A stretch of DNA of 64,000 nucleotides. Origin: Pseudomonas sp. RGM2987 (GTDB lineage: Bacteria > Pseudomonadota > Gammaproteobacteria > Pseudomonadales > Pseudomonadaceae). The notes beneath the pieces are model-generated. The model was not told the DNA's origin. It did no database searches and saw nothing but the letters and a program-made list of their open reading frames with translations. The DNA is taken from NCBI RefSeq assembly GCF_022952855.1, contig NZ_JALJDX010000210.1, positions 20,544 to 84,543 on the forward strand, given 5' to 3'. The position numbers and the translations under genes are program-made. This document shows, piece by piece, positions 54,431-63,918 of the stretch (the first letter of the stretch is position 1; each line of letters begins with the position of its first letter).

Positions 54431-56296
54431 TCAGGCCGGGCTGCGGCCCGGCATCTCGATTCCATGCTGATGCACCCGTCGATACAGGGTTGCCCGGGAG
54501 ATGCCCAGGGCCCGGGCAGTGGCGGTGGGTTTCCAGCGATGGCGCACCAAGGCATCGAGCAGTGCCTGGCGTTCCGGGCTGGCGCTCGGTTCCGGCGCCA
54601 GAACCGCTACATCAGCGCTGTGCAACGACTCGGGCAGGTGGCTGAGTTGGATCACGCTGGTTTCGCACACCGCGCAGGCGTAGCGCAACACGTGGCGCAG
54701 TTGCCGGACATTGCCCGGCCAGGAATAACCGAGCAGGCACTCCAGGGCCGCGCCGCTCAACTGTACCGCGGCGCCGCACAGCGCTGACTCCTCGGCCAGA
54801 ATGCGGTTGATCAACGCCAGCCGGTCAGTGCGCTCACGCAGCGGTGGCAACTGGAAGCGAGCGCCGCCAAGGCGGAAATACAAGTCCTCGCGAAACTCGC
54901 CGGTGGCCACCAGGGTTTCCAGATCGCGGTGGGTGGCGCAGATCACCTGGATGTCCACCGCCTTGCGTCGCGATGCCCCCAGCGGCGCGACTTCGCCCTC
55001 GGCCAGCACTCGCAGTAGCCGGGTCTGCAACGCCAGCGGCATATCACCGATTTCATCCAGGAACAGCGTCCCGCCGTCGGCCTGCTGCAACAGGCCCTGC
55101 ATGCCCTTGGCCGAAGCCCCGGTGAACGCCCCGGCGACGTAGCCAAACAACTCGCTCTCGATCAGGCTTTCGGGGATGGCCGCGCAGTTCAACGCTACAA
55201 AAGGCCGGTCACGGCGCTGGCTGGCCTGGTGCAGCTGGCGGGCAAAGACTTCCTTGCCGGCGCCGGTTTCACCCTGGATCAACACCGGCAGGTTGCGGTC
55301 CTTGACCCGCACAGCCAGGCGCAGGCTGTCGGCCAGGCGCGGATCCAGCTCCGCCGGGGCCATTGCCACCCGGGGGCGCGGCGCGGCCCGATGGCGCGGC
55401 GCGCTCAAGCGGCCATGCAGCGCGTGATCAAGGGGATAAAGACGTTCGTCCCGGGCCCGGTGCAGCAGCTGCTGATCGAACACCTGGCTGATGTGTTGCG
55501 GCAACTGGCCGTAGTGCCGCAACAGGAACTGCCGGGCGGCGGGGTTCAAGGCTTGCAGGCAACCGTCGTCGTCCCAGGCCAGCAGGAAATCGGGCTGGCT
55601 GTCGACATAGCCGGCATTACGATGGGCACGCAGCACCCAATAGCCCTGGGCGCTGCTCATGAAGAATGCCTGTTCGATCTCCCGAGCGCTTTGCACCACC
55701 ATTTGCCGGATCAGATGTTGCGAACGGCGCTCATCCGGCGAGCGCACCGCTGATACGTCCAGGACTCCGAGCAATTGCCCTTGTGGGTCGAAGACCGGCG
55801 CGGCGGAGCAGGTCAGGCCGATGAACGCTGCCCGGAAATGATCGCGCTTGTGCACCGTCACCGGGGCCTTGGCGGTGAGTACGGCCGCCACCCCACAGGT
55901 GCCTTCTTCACCCTCCGACCAGCAGGTACCCAGGTACAGCCCGGCCTTGCGGCAGTCATTGCGAATCGCGCTTTCCACCCGATAGTCGATGGTCTGGCCC
56001 TGGGCATCGGTCAGCAGCACGCAGTAATCGGCATCGCGCACCCGCCCATGGAGACGGCCGACTTCTTCACTGGCGATATTGAGAAACAGCTCGGAGCGCT
56101 CGCGGCATTGCTTGAGCACGTCCTCGGACAGGATCCGCGGGCCCTGCAGCGAGCCGGGGTCCAGGTGGTGTTGCTCCATGGAGCGGCGCCAGGAATCGAG
56201 GATCAGGTCCGGCACCGGCAACTGCGGCAACTGGTCGGCGTTTTTCACCACGCGAGTGACGCAATCCACATGGGCTCGGGAGTGAGCGGAAAGCAT
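54431..56296 (-). CDS. acoR: Sigma-54-dependent activator of acetoin catabolism, AcoR
   Basis: 621 aa from the ATG at 56296, which follows GGAGG on the minus strand. The N-terminal region holds a GAF-type sensor (about 60-210) and a PAS-like segment. The AAA+ domain is at about 300-540, with Walker [11 protein letters not shown], the sigma-54 contact GAFTGA in [13 protein letters not shown], and Walker [14 protein letters not shown] Fis-type HTH closes the protein ([20 protein letters not shown]). It is divergent from acoXABC and should bind the dyads at 56387-56446. Confidence 0.93.
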   Translation of the reverse strand: MLSAHSRAHVDCVTRVVKNADQLPQLPVPDLILDSWRRSMEQHHLDPGSLQGPRILSEDVLKQCRERSELFLNIASEEVGRLHGRVRDADYCVLLTDAQGQTIDYRVESAIRNDCRKAGLYLGTCWSEGEEGTCGVAAVLTAKAPVTVHKRDHFRAAFIGLTCSAAPVFDPQGQLLGVLDVSAVRSPDERRSQHLIRQMVVQSAREIEQAFFMSSAQGYWVLRAHRNAGYVDSQPDFLLAWDDDGCLQALNPAARQFLLRHYGQLPQHISQVFDQQLLHRARDERLYPLDHALHGRLSAPRHRAAPRPRVAMAPAELDPRLADSLRLAVRVKDRNLPVLIQGETGAGKEVFARQLHQASQRRDRPFVALNCAAIPESLIESELFGYVAGAFTGASAKGMQGLLQQADGGTLFLDEIGDMPLALQTRLLRVLAEGEVAPLGASRRKAVDIQVICATHRDLETLVATGEFREDLYFRLGGARFQLPPLRERTDRLALINRILAEESALCGAAVQLSGAALECLLGYSWPGNVRQLRHVLRYACAVCETSVIQLSHLPESLHSADVAVLAPEPSASPERQALLDALVRHRWKPTATARALGISRATLYRRVHQHGIEMPGRSPA

Positions 56297-56386
56297 ACGG
56301 GCCTCCGGTTCAGCTTCTTGTCGTTGTGCGCACATTAAGCGCCGTGCGCCGGGCGCAAACAAGTCTGGCGCGGTCGCAAGCCCTTG

Positions 56387-56446
56387 TGAGACGCCACGTC
56401 TCAGCGTCTCGCCGGATGCTCGTGCAGGCTGACATGCCGCGTCTCA
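56387..56446. promoter_or_regulatory. AcoR binding sites (upstream activating sequences)
   Basis: TGAGAC-GCCAC-GTCTCA (56387-56403) is a perfect dyad, and TGACAT-GCCGC-GTCTCA (56430-56446) is a degraded second copy. They lie 80-140 bp upstream of the -24/-12 promoter of acoX, the normal place for enhancer-binding sites. Assignment to AcoR is from position and symmetry. Confidence 0.7.
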
Positions 56447-56523
56447 CAGGGATGCGACCCGCTGTCACCAACGTTTCGCTGCAGGCGCTCTGGCCTGCAC
56501 CTTCCAGGGATTTCGCCAACACC

Positions 56524-56539
56524 TGGCACCGCCCTTGCT
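56524..56539 (+). promoter_or_regulatory. Sigma-54 (-24/-12) promoter of the aco operon
   Basis: TGGCAC-N5-TTGCT matches the RpoN consensus exactly, with the GG and GC doublets 10 bp apart. It lies about 50 bp before the short frame at 56593 and about 100 bp before acoX. Confidence 0.88.
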
Positions 56540-56592
56540 CTATCCCCCTCGGCCCCTGCGACGGGCCAGCCAATAATAAAAACGAGGTCTTT

Positions 56593-56640
56593 ATGAATGC
56601 TCGCCCGGGTTTATCCCTGCTCTGCACGGTGCTGCCATGA
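56593..56640 (+). CDS. 15-codon frame coupled to acoX
   Basis: MNARPGLSLLCTVLP, preceded by GAGG and ending in a TGA that overlaps the acoX start (ATGA). It may be a leader peptide that brings ribosomes to acoX, which has no clear ribosome site of its own. It may also be chance. Confidence 0.4.
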   Translation: MNARPGLSLLCTVLP

Positions 56641-57707
56641 GCCGTCGGCCACTGACGGTGGGCATCATCGCCAATCCCGCGTCGGGGCGTGACGTTCGGC
56701 GCCTGACTGCCCATGCCGGGCTGTTTTCCAGCACCGACAAGGTCTCGGTGATCCAGCGCTTGCTGGCCGCCTTCGGTGCCACAGGCATCGAACACGTGCT
56801 GTTGCCCACCGACATGATCGGCATGGCCGCCGCCGTGTTGAAGAACAGCCACAGCCGTCAGGCCCGCAGCAGCCACTGGCCGACTTTGGAGTTCCTCGAC
56901 CTGACGCTGCGCCAGACCGTCGAAGACACCCGCAGCGCCGCACGCTTGATGGCCGAGCGCGAGGTGGCGCTGATCGCGGTGCTTGGCGGCGACGGCACCC
57001 ATAAAGCGGTGGCCGCTGAAGTCGGCGACATCCCGTTGCTGACCCTGTCCACCGGCACCAACAACGCTTTTCCGGAACTGCGCGAGGCCACCAGCGCCGG
57101 GTTGGCGGGCGGGTTGTATGCCAGCGGCCGGATCCCGGCGCAGATCGGCTTGCGGCGCAACAAGCGGCTGCTGGTTTGCGATGCCGCCCGCGGCTTGCGC
57201 GAAGTTGCCCTGGTGGACGTTGCCGTCTCACCGCTGCGCTTCGTCGGCGCCCGAGCGATCAGCCGGGCACAAGATCTGGCCGAGGTCTTCGTGACCTTTG
57301 CCGAGCCGCAATCCATTGGCCTTTCGGCGCTCTGCGGCCTGTGGTTCCCGGTGCCGCGCCAGGCACCGGGCGGCGCCTGGATGCGGCTGGACCCGCAATC
57401 GCCCGAAGCGCTGCTGGTCCCGCTGGCCCCCGGCCTGTTGCAAGGCTGCGGCGTGCTCGCCGCCGGCCCGCTGGAACCGAATGTGGCCCACGGCCTGTCG
57501 CTGCCTTGCGGCACGTTGGCGCTGGATGGCGAACGGGAAATCGAATTCAACCCGCAGGACCGGCCCACGGTCACCCTCGATACCGGCGGCCCGCTGAGCA
57601 TCGATGTCAACGCCGTGCTGGCCTACACCGCGCAACAGCGTTTGCTGGCCATCGGCCGCGAACACCCGCAACACCCTCTCAACCTTCAAGACACCCCTGG
57701 AGAATAA
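56637..57707 (+). CDS. acoX: Acetoin catabolism protein AcoX (ATP-NAD kinase-like)
   Basis: 356 aa with the NAD-kinase-like motif VLGGDGTHKAVAAE and STGTNNAFPE. AcoX is found in aco operons of Pseudomonas and Ralstonia and its exact reaction is not settled. First long gene of the operon, 3 bp before acoA. Confidence 0.9.
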   Translation: MSRRPLTVGIIANPASGRDVRRLTAHAGLFSSTDKVSVIQRLLAAFGATGIEHVLLPTDMIGMAAAVLKNSHSRQARSSHWPTLEFLDLTLRQTVEDTRSAARLMAEREVALIAVLGGDGTHKAVAAEVGDIPLLTLSTGTNNAFPELREATSAGLAGGLYASGRIPAQIGLRRNKRLLVCDAARGLREVALVDVAVSPLRFVGARAISRAQDLAEVFVTFAEPQSIGLSALCGLWFPVPRQAPGGAWMRLDPQSPEALLVPLAPGLLQGCGVLAAGPLEPNVAHGLSLPCGTLALDGEREIEFNPQDRPTVTLDTGGPLSIDVNAVLAYTAQQRLLAIGREHPQHPLNLQDTPGE

Positions 57708-57710
57708 AAA

Positions 57711-58688
57711 ATGTCGACACCGCTGACCCACGATCAACTGCTGCATGCCTATCAGGTGATGCGCACCATCCGTGCCTTCGAAGAGCGCCTGCACGTGGAA
57801 TTCGCCACCGGCGAGATTCCCGGTTTCGTCCACTTGTATGCCGGTGAGGAAGCGTCAGCCGCAGGCGTCATGGCCCACCTGGGCGATGACGATTGCATTG
57901 CCTCCAACCACCGTGGCCACGGTCATTGCATCGCCAAGGGCGTGGACGTCTACGGGATGATGGCCGAGATCTACGGCAAGAAAACCGGCGTTTGCCAGGG
58001 CAAGGGCGGTTCGATGCACATCGCCGACCTTGAGAAAGGCATGCTCGGTGCCAACGGCATTGTCGGGGCCGGTGCGCCGCTGGTGGTGGGCGCCGCGTTG
58101 GCGGCCCGGCTCAAGGGCACCGACAGCGTCGCCGTGGTGTTCTTCGGCGACGGTGGCTCTAACGAAGGCGCGGTGTTCGAAGCCATGAACATGGCCTCGG
58201 TGTGGAACCTGCCATGCCTGTTCGTCGCCGAAAACAACGGTTACGCCGAAGCCACCGCGTCCAATTGGTCGGTGGCCTGCGACCACATCGCCGACCGCGC
58301 CGCCGGGTTCGGCATGCCGGGCGTCACGGTGGACGGTTTCGATTTCTTCGCCGTTCACGAAGCCGCCGGGGCGGCCGTCGAACGCGCCCGGGCCGGGGAG
58401 GGACCGTCGCTGATCGAGGTCAAGCTGACCCGTTACTACGGCCACTTCGAGGGCGACGCCCAGACCTACCGGGCGCCGGATGAGGTCAAGCATTTCCGTG
58501 AACACCAGGACTGCCTGATGCAGTTCCGCGAGCGCACCACCCGGGCCGGCTTGCTCTCGGCCGAGCAACTGGACCAGATCGACAAGGAGGTGGAGCTGCT
58601 GATCGAAAACGCGGTGTACAAGGCCAAGTCCGATCCCAAGCCCACGGCGGCGGACCTGCTGACCGACGTCTACGTCTCCTATCCCTGA
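57711..58688 (+). CDS. acoA: Acetoin dehydrogenase E1 component, alpha subunit
   Basis: Part of the TPP-dependent E1 that cleaves acetoin to acetaldehyde and acetyl-dihydrolipoamide. 325 aa with GKGGSMHIAD, the TPP/Mg motif GDGGSNEGAVFEAMNMA and VAENNGYAEAT. It is paired with AcoB, 34 bp downstream. Confidence 0.95.
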   Translation: MSTPLTHDQLLHAYQVMRTIRAFEERLHVEFATGEIPGFVHLYAGEEASAAGVMAHLGDDDCIASNHRGHGHCIAKGVDVYGMMAEIYGKKTGVCQGKGGSMHIADLEKGMLGANGIVGAGAPLVVGAALAARLKGTDSVAVVFFGDGGSNEGAVFEAMNMASVWNLPCLFVAENNGYAEATASNWSVACDHIADRAAGFGMPGVTVDGFDFFAVHEAAGAAVERARAGEGPSLIEVKLTRYYGHFEGDAQTYRAPDEVKHFREHQDCLMQFRERTTRAGLLSAEQLDQIDKEVELLIENAVYKAKSDPKPTAADLLTDVYVSYP

Positions 58689-58722
58689 ACGCCCTCATAA
58701 AACAAGAAAAGAGACCTTCATC

Positions 58723-59739
58723 ATGGCGAGAAAAATCAGCTACCAGCAGGCAATCAACGAAGCCCTGGCCCAGGAAATGCGCCGCGACTCCAGCGTGTTC
58801 ATCATGGGCGAAGACGTGGCGGGCGGTGCCGGTGCGCCCGGCGAAAACGACGCCTGGGGCGGTGTGCTCGGGGTCACCAAGGGGCTTTACGATCAGTTCC
58901 CCGGAAGGGTACTGGATACGCCGTTGTCGGAAATCGGTTATGTCGGTGCCGCCGTTGGCGCGGCGACGTGTGGCGTGCGCCCGGTGTGCGAACTGATGTT
59001 CGTCGACTTCGCCGGTTGCTGCCTGGACCAGATTCTCAACCAGGCGGCGAAGTTTCGCTACATGTTCGGCGGTAAGGCCGTCACGCCGCTGGTGATCCGC
59101 ACCATGGTCGGCGCCGGCCTGCGCGCGGCGGCCCAGCACTCTCAGATGCTCACGTCGCTGTGGACGCATATCCCCGGGCTCAAAGTGGTCTGCCCATCCT
59201 CGCCCTATGACGCCAAAGGCCTGCTGATCCAGGCGATCCGCGACAACGACCCGGTGATTTTCTGCGAGCACAAGTTGCTCTACAGCATGCAGGGCGAGGT
59301 GCCCGAGGAGCTCTACACCATTCCCTTTGGCGAGGCCAACTTCCTGCGCGACGGCAAGGACGTGACGCTCGTGTCCTATGGACGACTGGTCAACACCGCG
59401 CTGGAGGCGGCGCGCAGCCTGGCCGGGCGCGGCATCGATTGCGAAGTGATCGACCTGCGCACCACCAGCCCGATGGACGAGGACAGCATCCTCGAAAGCG
59501 TGGAAAAGACCGGGCGCCTGGTGGTGATCGACGAAGCCAACCCGCGCTGCTCCATGGCCACCGATGTCTCGGCGCTGGTGGCGCAGAAAGCCTTTGGCGC
59601 GCTCAAGGCGCCGATTGAAATGGTCACCGCGCCACACACACCGGTGCCGTTCTCCGACGCCCTGGAAGACCTGTACATCCCTGACGCGGCAAAAATCGAA
59701 AAAGCCGTGCTCGACGTGATTGAGTGGAGCAAGCGCTGA
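58723..59739 (+). CDS. acoB: Acetoin dehydrogenase E1 component, beta subunit
   Basis: 338 aa. Transketolase-like pyrimidine-binding domain (EDVAGGAGAPGENDAWGG, DTPLSEIGYVGAAVGAA, FVDFAGCCLDQILNQAAK) and C-terminal domain (VSYGRLVNTALEAA, VIDLRTTSPMDEDSI). RBS-like GAGACC precedes the ATG. Its stop shares one base with the acoC start. Confidence 0.95.
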   Translation: MARKISYQQAINEALAQEMRRDSSVFIMGEDVAGGAGAPGENDAWGGVLGVTKGLYDQFPGRVLDTPLSEIGYVGAAVGAATCGVRPVCELMFVDFAGCCLDQILNQAAKFRYMFGGKAVTPLVIRTMVGAGLRAAAQHSQMLTSLWTHIPGLKVVCPSSPYDAKGLLIQAIRDNDPVIFCEHKLLYSMQGEVPEELYTIPFGEANFLRDGKDVTLVSYGRLVNTALEAARSLAGRGIDCEVIDLRTTSPMDEDSILESVEKTGRLVVIDEANPRCSMATDVSALVAQKAFGALKAPIEMVTAPHTPVPFSDALEDLYIPDAAKIEKAVLDVIEWSKR

Positions 59740-60851
59740 TGAGCCAGATTCATATCCTGACCATGCCCAAGTGGGGCCTGTCGATGACCGAAGGCCGGGT
59801 CGATGCCTGGCTCAAGGAAGAAGGCCAGGCCATCACCAAGGGCGACGAAGTGATGGACGTGGAGACCGACAAGATCTCCAGCAGTGTCGAAGCGCCGTTC
59901 TCCGGCGTCTTGCGTCGGCAGATCGCCCGTCAGGACGAGACCCTGGCGGTCGGCGCCTTGCTGGGGATCGTCGTGGAAGGCGAGGCCAGCGACGCCGAGA
60001 TCGATGCGGTGATCGAGCAGTTCCAATCCAGCTTTGTGCCCGGCGATAGCGCCGATGAAGACAGCGGCCCCAAGCCACAGAAAATCGAGCTGGACGGCCG
60101 GGTGATCCGCTATTTCGAGCGCGGCGAAGGCGGCACGCCGCTGGTGCTGGTGCATGGTTTCGGCGGCGATCTGAATAACTGGCTGTTCAACCACGAGGCG
60201 CTGGCGGCCGGGCGACGGGTCATTGCCCTGGACTTGCCGGGGCACGGCGAATCCGGCAAGACCCTGCAACGCGGTGACCTGGATGAACTGAGCGCGGTGG
60301 TGCTGGGCTTGCTCGATCATCTGGATATCAACGTCGCGCATCTGGTCGGTCATTCCATGGGCGGCGCCGTTTCATTGAATACCGCACGGCTGACGCCCCA
60401 GCGGGTGCGTTCCCTGACCCTGATCGGCAGCGCCGGCCTGGGGCCCGAGATCAATGGCGGCTACTTGCACGGCTTCGTCGAAGCCGCCAGCCGCAATGCC
60501 CTCAAGCCGCAACTGGTGCAGCTGTTCTCCAACGCCGAGCTGGTCACCCGGCAGATGCTCGACGACATGCTCAAGTACAAGCGCCTGGAAGGCGTGGACG
60601 CGGCTCTCCACCAGTTGGCGGCGACCTTGTTTGCAGATGGCCGTCAGCGCATTGACCTGCGCGAGGTGGTGCAGGCCGGCCACGTACCGACCCTGGTGAT
60701 CTGGGGCAGCGACGACGCGATCATTCCGGCGGCCCACAGCGATGGGTTGGCGGCGCGGGTCGAGGTGCTTTGCGGCCAGGGGCACATGGTGCAGATGGAA
60801 GCGGCCGAGCAGGTCAATCGGCTGATCCTTGAGTTCATCCAGCAGCACTGA
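59739..60851 (+). CDS. acoC: Acetoin dehydrogenase E2 component (dihydrolipoamide acetyltransferase, alpha/beta-hydrolase type)
   Basis: 370 aa from the ATG at 59739. Lipoyl domain at 1-80 with the attachment Lys45 in DVETDKISSSVEAP, a short linker, then an alpha/beta-hydrolase fold (VLVHGFGGDLNNW, nucleophile elbow VGHSMGGA, GSDDAIIP, GQGHMVQME) in place of the usual CAT-like E2 core; this is the known AcoC layout. No E3 (dihydrolipoamide dehydrogenase) gene follows, so a chromosomal Lpd must serve. Confidence 0.94.
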   Translation: MSQIHILTMPKWGLSMTEGRVDAWLKEEGQAITKGDEVMDVETDKISSSVEAPFSGVLRRQIARQDETLAVGALLGIVVEGEASDAEIDAVIEQFQSSFVPGDSADEDSGPKPQKIELDGRVIRYFERGEGGTPLVLVHGFGGDLNNWLFNHEALAAGRRVIALDLPGHGESGKTLQRGDLDELSAVVLGLLDHLDINVAHLVGHSMGGAVSLNTARLTPQRVRSLTLIGSAGLGPEINGGYLHGFVEAASRNALKPQLVQLFSNAELVTRQMLDDMLKYKRLEGVDAALHQLAATLFADGRQRIDLREVVQAGHVPTLVIWGSDDAIIPAAHSDGLAARVEVLCGQGHMVQMEAAEQVNRLILEFIQQH

Positions 60852-60905
60852 TCGAGCGGGCGGCGAGCGGGCTCGTCGCCCCTACACATTCCTGGAGGCA
60901 ACCTT

Positions 60906-62000
60906 ATGAACGTTTCAATCACGCCTACCCGCAGCATGCGCGCCGCTGTCTGGCACGGCCGCCATGACATCCGCGTCGAAGACGTGCCACTGCCCGTTTC
61001 GCCGCCTGCCGGTTGGGTGCAGATCCGTGTGCAGTGGTGCGGCATCTGCGGCTCCGACCTGCATGAATACGTGGCCGGGCCGGTGTTCATTCCAGTGGAC
61101 GCACCGCACCCGCTGACCGGAATCAAGGGCCAGTGCATCCTCGGTCATGAGTTCTGCGGCGAGATCGTCGAGCTGGGCGCCGGTGTCGAGGGGTTCAGTG
61201 TCGGCGAGCCGGTGGCGGCTGACGCCTGCCAGCATTGCGGCACCTGCTACTACTGCACCCATGGGCTGTACAACATTTGCGAGAACCTGGCGTTCACCGG
61301 CTTGATGAACAACGGTGCGTTTGCCGAACTGGTCAACGTCCCGGCCAACCTGCTCTACAAATTGCCAGCCGGTTTTCCGGCGGAGGCTGGAGCGCTGATC
61401 GAGCCGTTGGCGGTGGGCATGCACGCGGTGAAAAAGGCCGGCAGCCTGTTGGGCCAGAACGTGGTCGTGGTCGGCGCCGGTACGATTGGCCTGTGCACCA
61501 TCATGTGCGCCAAGGCCGCCGGCGCGGCCCAGGTGATCGCCCTGGAAATGTCCGGTGCGCGCAAGGCCAAGGCCCTGGAAGTCGGTGCCAGCCATGTGAT
61601 CGATCCGAACGACTGCGACGCCCTGGCCGAAGTGCGGCGCCTGACCGGCGGCCTGGGGGCCGATGTCAGCTTCGAATGCATCGGCAACAAACACACCGCC
61701 AAACTGGCCATCGACCTGATCCGCAAGGCCGGCAAGTGCGTGCTGGTGGGTATTTTCGAGGAGGCCAGCCAGTTCAACTTCTTCGAACTGGTATCCACCG
61801 AGAAGCAGGTACTCGGCGCGCTGGCCTACAACGGCGAATTCGCCGACGTGATCGCCTTCATCGCCGACGGACGCCTGGACATCTCGCCGCTGGTGACGGG
61901 GCGCATCCAGCTGGAGGAAATCGTCGGGCAGGGCTTCGAGGAACTGGTCAATAACAAGGAGCACAACGTGAAAATCATCGTGTCTCCCGCACGAATCTGA
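60906..62000 (+). CDS. bdhA: 2,3-butanediol dehydrogenase (medium-chain, zinc-dependent)
   Basis: 364 aa MDR enzyme oxidising 2,3-butanediol to acetoin, feeding the aco enzymes. Catalytic zinc ligands lie in WCGICGSDLHEY and GHEFCGEI; the structural zinc uses the four Cys in the CQHCGTCYYCTHGLYNIC stretch; the cofactor loop is VVGAGTIGLC. It is 54 bp after acoC and ends at a strong terminator, so it is the last gene of the operon. Confidence 0.92.
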   Translation: MNVSITPTRSMRAAVWHGRHDIRVEDVPLPVSPPAGWVQIRVQWCGICGSDLHEYVAGPVFIPVDAPHPLTGIKGQCILGHEFCGEIVELGAGVEGFSVGEPVAADACQHCGTCYYCTHGLYNICENLAFTGLMNNGAFAELVNVPANLLYKLPAGFPAEAGALIEPLAVGMHAVKKAGSLLGQNVVVVGAGTIGLCTIMCAKAAGAAQVIALEMSGARKAKALEVGASHVIDPNDCDALAEVRRLTGGLGADVSFECIGNKHTAKLAIDLIRKAGKCVLVGIFEEASQFNFFELVSTEKQVLGALAYNGEFADVIAFIADGRLDISPLVTGRIQLEEIVGQGFEELVNNKEHNVKIIVSPARI

Positions 62001-62021
62001 GAGCGCCCGGATGGGCGATTG

Positions 62022-62052
62022 GCGATGACCGGTAGCGGTCATCGCATTTTTT
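62022..62052 (+). terminator. Rho-independent terminator of the aco operon
   Basis: GCGATGACCG-GTAG-CGGTCATCGC followed by ATTTTTT: a perfect 10-bp stem, 22 bases after the bdhA stop. Confidence 0.92.
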
Positions 62053-62059
62053 CCAAGCT

Positions 62060-62101
62060 GCTATTGCTTCAATCCGACAGGCTATCGCTTCAATCCGATA
62101 G
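62060..62101. repeat. Tandem 21-bp duplication at the 3' end of the DinB-like gene
   Basis: Two copies of a 21-bp unit (62060-62080 and 62081-62101), differing at two positions. The second copy includes the stop codon of the minus-strand DinB gene, so the duplication only lengthened the 3' flank. Confidence 0.8.
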
Positions 62102-62644
62102 AAAGCCACGCCAGATGTATGGAGCGCTGAGCTGCGATGACTGTTCCTCTTTCTCACGAAACCGCCGATCACAGTCGAGGAAAAACTCATCGAGCTGAGG
62201 TGGCGGGACATCCGTGCCGCTGAGCATGCCATGGACCTGGCCACGGTGATGAATCTGATGTTCGAACAGGTGCAACAGCAGCCGGTCGATTCGTTCGCGC
62301 ACGACACCGTCGGCCCGCACTAGGTCGACGTTCCGGGCGAGGTCTGCTTCCCGCAGGGCTTCGCAGAACGCCACCAGCCGCTGGTCGGTTTGGGTCTGCT
62401 TATGTACCAGTGGAACGAAGGCCAGGGTCTCGGAGAAATCCTTTATCTGGCCGTCCCGGTCGCCTTCCAGGGCGGTGAGGTAATAGCGGTCCACTTCCAG
62501 GATGTGGCAAAGCGTGGCTCGGATGGACGGGAAGAATCCCGTGCGTTGGGCCACATAATCGGCCTCGCTCAGTTGCGCGCAGGCGCTGAGCAGCCTGTGA
62601 TTGGCCCATTGGTTGTTCATGGCCTGGGCCAGGAAGTAATTCAT
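62090..62644 (-). CDS. DinB family protein (184 aa)
   Basis: A four-helix bundle with the metal-binding His triad: ATLCHILEVDRYYL at the second helix and EHQIHHRGQVHGML (two His) at the fourth. I use ATG 62644 (MNYFLAQAMNNQWANHRLL) after GGGAGA on the minus strand. Members can be thiol-dependent transferases; substrate unknown. It converges with the aco operon. Confidence 0.88.
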   Translation of the reverse strand: MNYFLAQAMNNQWANHRLLSACAQLSEADYVAQRTGFFPSIRATLCHILEVDRYYLTALEGDRDGQIKDFSETLAFVPLVHKQTQTDQRLVAFCEALREADLARNVDLVRADGVVRERIDRLLLHLFEHQIHHRGQVHGMLSGTDVPPPQLDEFFLDCDRRFREKEEQSSQLSAPYIWRGFLSD

Positions 62645-62677
62645 GGGCGGTCTCCCTGTTTTGTCCGCCACAGACAT

Positions 62678-62946
62678 TGTGGGAGCGAGCTTGCTCGCGA
62701 TGAGGGCGGCACATCCAGCATAGTCGCTTCAGGCAGACCGCTTTCGCGAGCAAGCCCGCTCCCACATTGGCCGGGGTGTACTCAGGATTTGCAGTAAAAC
62801 AAATCCCTCTGTGGGAGCGGGGTGTACGGAGGATTTGCAGCAAAACAAATCCCTTGTGGGAGCGGGCTTGCTCGCGAAGACGGTGGCACATCCGGCATGG
62901 TTGTATCAGATAGGCCGCTTTCGCGAGCAAGCCCGCTCCCACATGG
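62678..62946. repeat. REP array, second family
   Basis: Elements starting TGTGGGAGCG with the core GCTTGCTCGCGA occur as inverted pairs at 62678-62768 and about 62855-62946, separated by a 46-bp tandem repeat. They fill the space between the DinB-like and DapA-like genes. No gene is seen inside. Confidence 0.85.
62773..62864 (+). repeat. 46-bp tandem duplication inside the REP array
   Basis: A unit beginning GGGGTGTAC and containing GGATTTGCAG...AAAACAAATCCC occurs at 62773-62818 and again from 62819, with few differences and a one-base length change. Each unit ends with a REP start (GTGGGAGCG). Confidence 0.75.
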
Positions 62947-62979
62947 GGTTCCAGTTCAGTCAGTGATTCCCGGGAACGC

Positions 62980-63897
62980 CTAAAGCCCTACATCCGGCAA
63001 CACCGGCCGATTGGCCATGGCCTTGGCCATGATCTGTTCCACATACACCCGGTCCTCTTCCGGCAAGGCCAGGCGCGGTGGGCGGGTGAGGGCGCTGCCG
63101 CGGCCGGCGATGGCTTCGCACAGTTTGATGCATTGCACCAGGTCGGCGCGGGCGTCCAGGTGCAGGATCGGCATCAGCCATTCGTAGATCGGCATCGCTT
63201 CGGCAAAGCGTCCGGCGCGGGCCAGGCGGAAGATGGTCTCGCCTTCCTTCGGGAACACGTTGGACATGCCCGACACCCAGCCTTCGGCGCCGACGGCGAG
63301 GCTTTCCAGGACCACGTCGTCAAGGCCGGCGAACAGCACGAAGCGGTCGCCCACTTCATTGCGCACGTCGATGAAGCGCCGGGTATCGCCGGACGAGTCC
63401 TTGAAGCACACCACGTTGTCGCAATCGGCCAGGGATATCAGGATGTCCGGGGTCACGTCGTTCTTGTAGATCGGCGGGTTGTTGTAGACCATCAGCGGCA
63501 CGTCGGCATGCCGGGCCACGTAGCGGAAGTGCTCGGCGGTTTCGAACGGCTTGGAACCGTAGACCAGCGCCGGCATCAGCATCACCCCGTCGACGCCGAC
63601 CTTGCGCACGGCGTTGGCAACCTTGGCTGCTTGCACGCTGGTGAACTCGGCCACCCCGCAGATCACCGGCACCCGGCCACGGGATGCGTCTACCGCGACT
63701 TCGGTCACGGCGATTTTCTCTTCGGCGCTCAGGGAAGTGTTTTCTCCCACCGAACCGCAGACCACCAGGCCTGATACACCGTCACGGATGACGTTGGAAA
63801 TAACCTGGTGGGTTTTTTCCAGGTTGATGGAAAAGTCATCGTTGAATTGGGTGGTGACGGCGGGAAATACGCCGCTCCAGTTGATGCGTTTGGTCAT
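62980..63897 (-). CDS. DapA family (dihydrodipicolinate synthase/N-acetylneuraminate lyase superfamily) protein (305 aa)
   Basis: A (beta/alpha)8 class I aldolase. Schiff-base K166 in VCFKDSSGD, Tyr138 in LMVYNNPP and the GSVGENTSLS loop are present. It is not the housekeeping DapA: the N-terminus (INWSGVFPAVTTQF) and the operator upstream indicate a catabolic 2-oxo acid aldolase or deaminase, for example a sugar-acid or hydroxyproline route; I cannot choose. GGAGA lies before the ATG at 63897. Confidence 0.87.
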   Translation of the reverse strand: MTKRINWSGVFPAVTTQFNDDFSINLEKTHQVISNVIRDGVSGLVVCGSVGENTSLSAEEKIAVTEVAVDASRGRVPVICGVAEFTSVQAAKVANAVRKVGVDGVMLMPALVYGSKPFETAEHFRYVARHADVPLMVYNNPPIYKNDVTPDILISLADCDNVVCFKDSSGDTRRFIDVRNEVGDRFVLFAGLDDVVLESLAVGAEGWVSGMSNVFPKEGETIFRLARAGRFAEAMPIYEWLMPILHLDARADLVQCIKLCEAIAGRGSALTRPPRLALPEEDRVYVEQIMAKAMANRPVLPDVGL

Positions 63898-63918
63898 GGT
63901 TGTCTCCGGTCTATGTTA

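Noticed and set aside
58486..59637. A 383-codon minus-strand frame opposite acoA/acoB
   Set aside because: Antisense shadow of conserved acetoin dehydrogenase genes.
62678..62946. Possible CRISPR array
   Set aside because: Repeats are inverted and tandem REP elements of unequal spacing, not direct repeats with unique spacers, and no cas genes are present.
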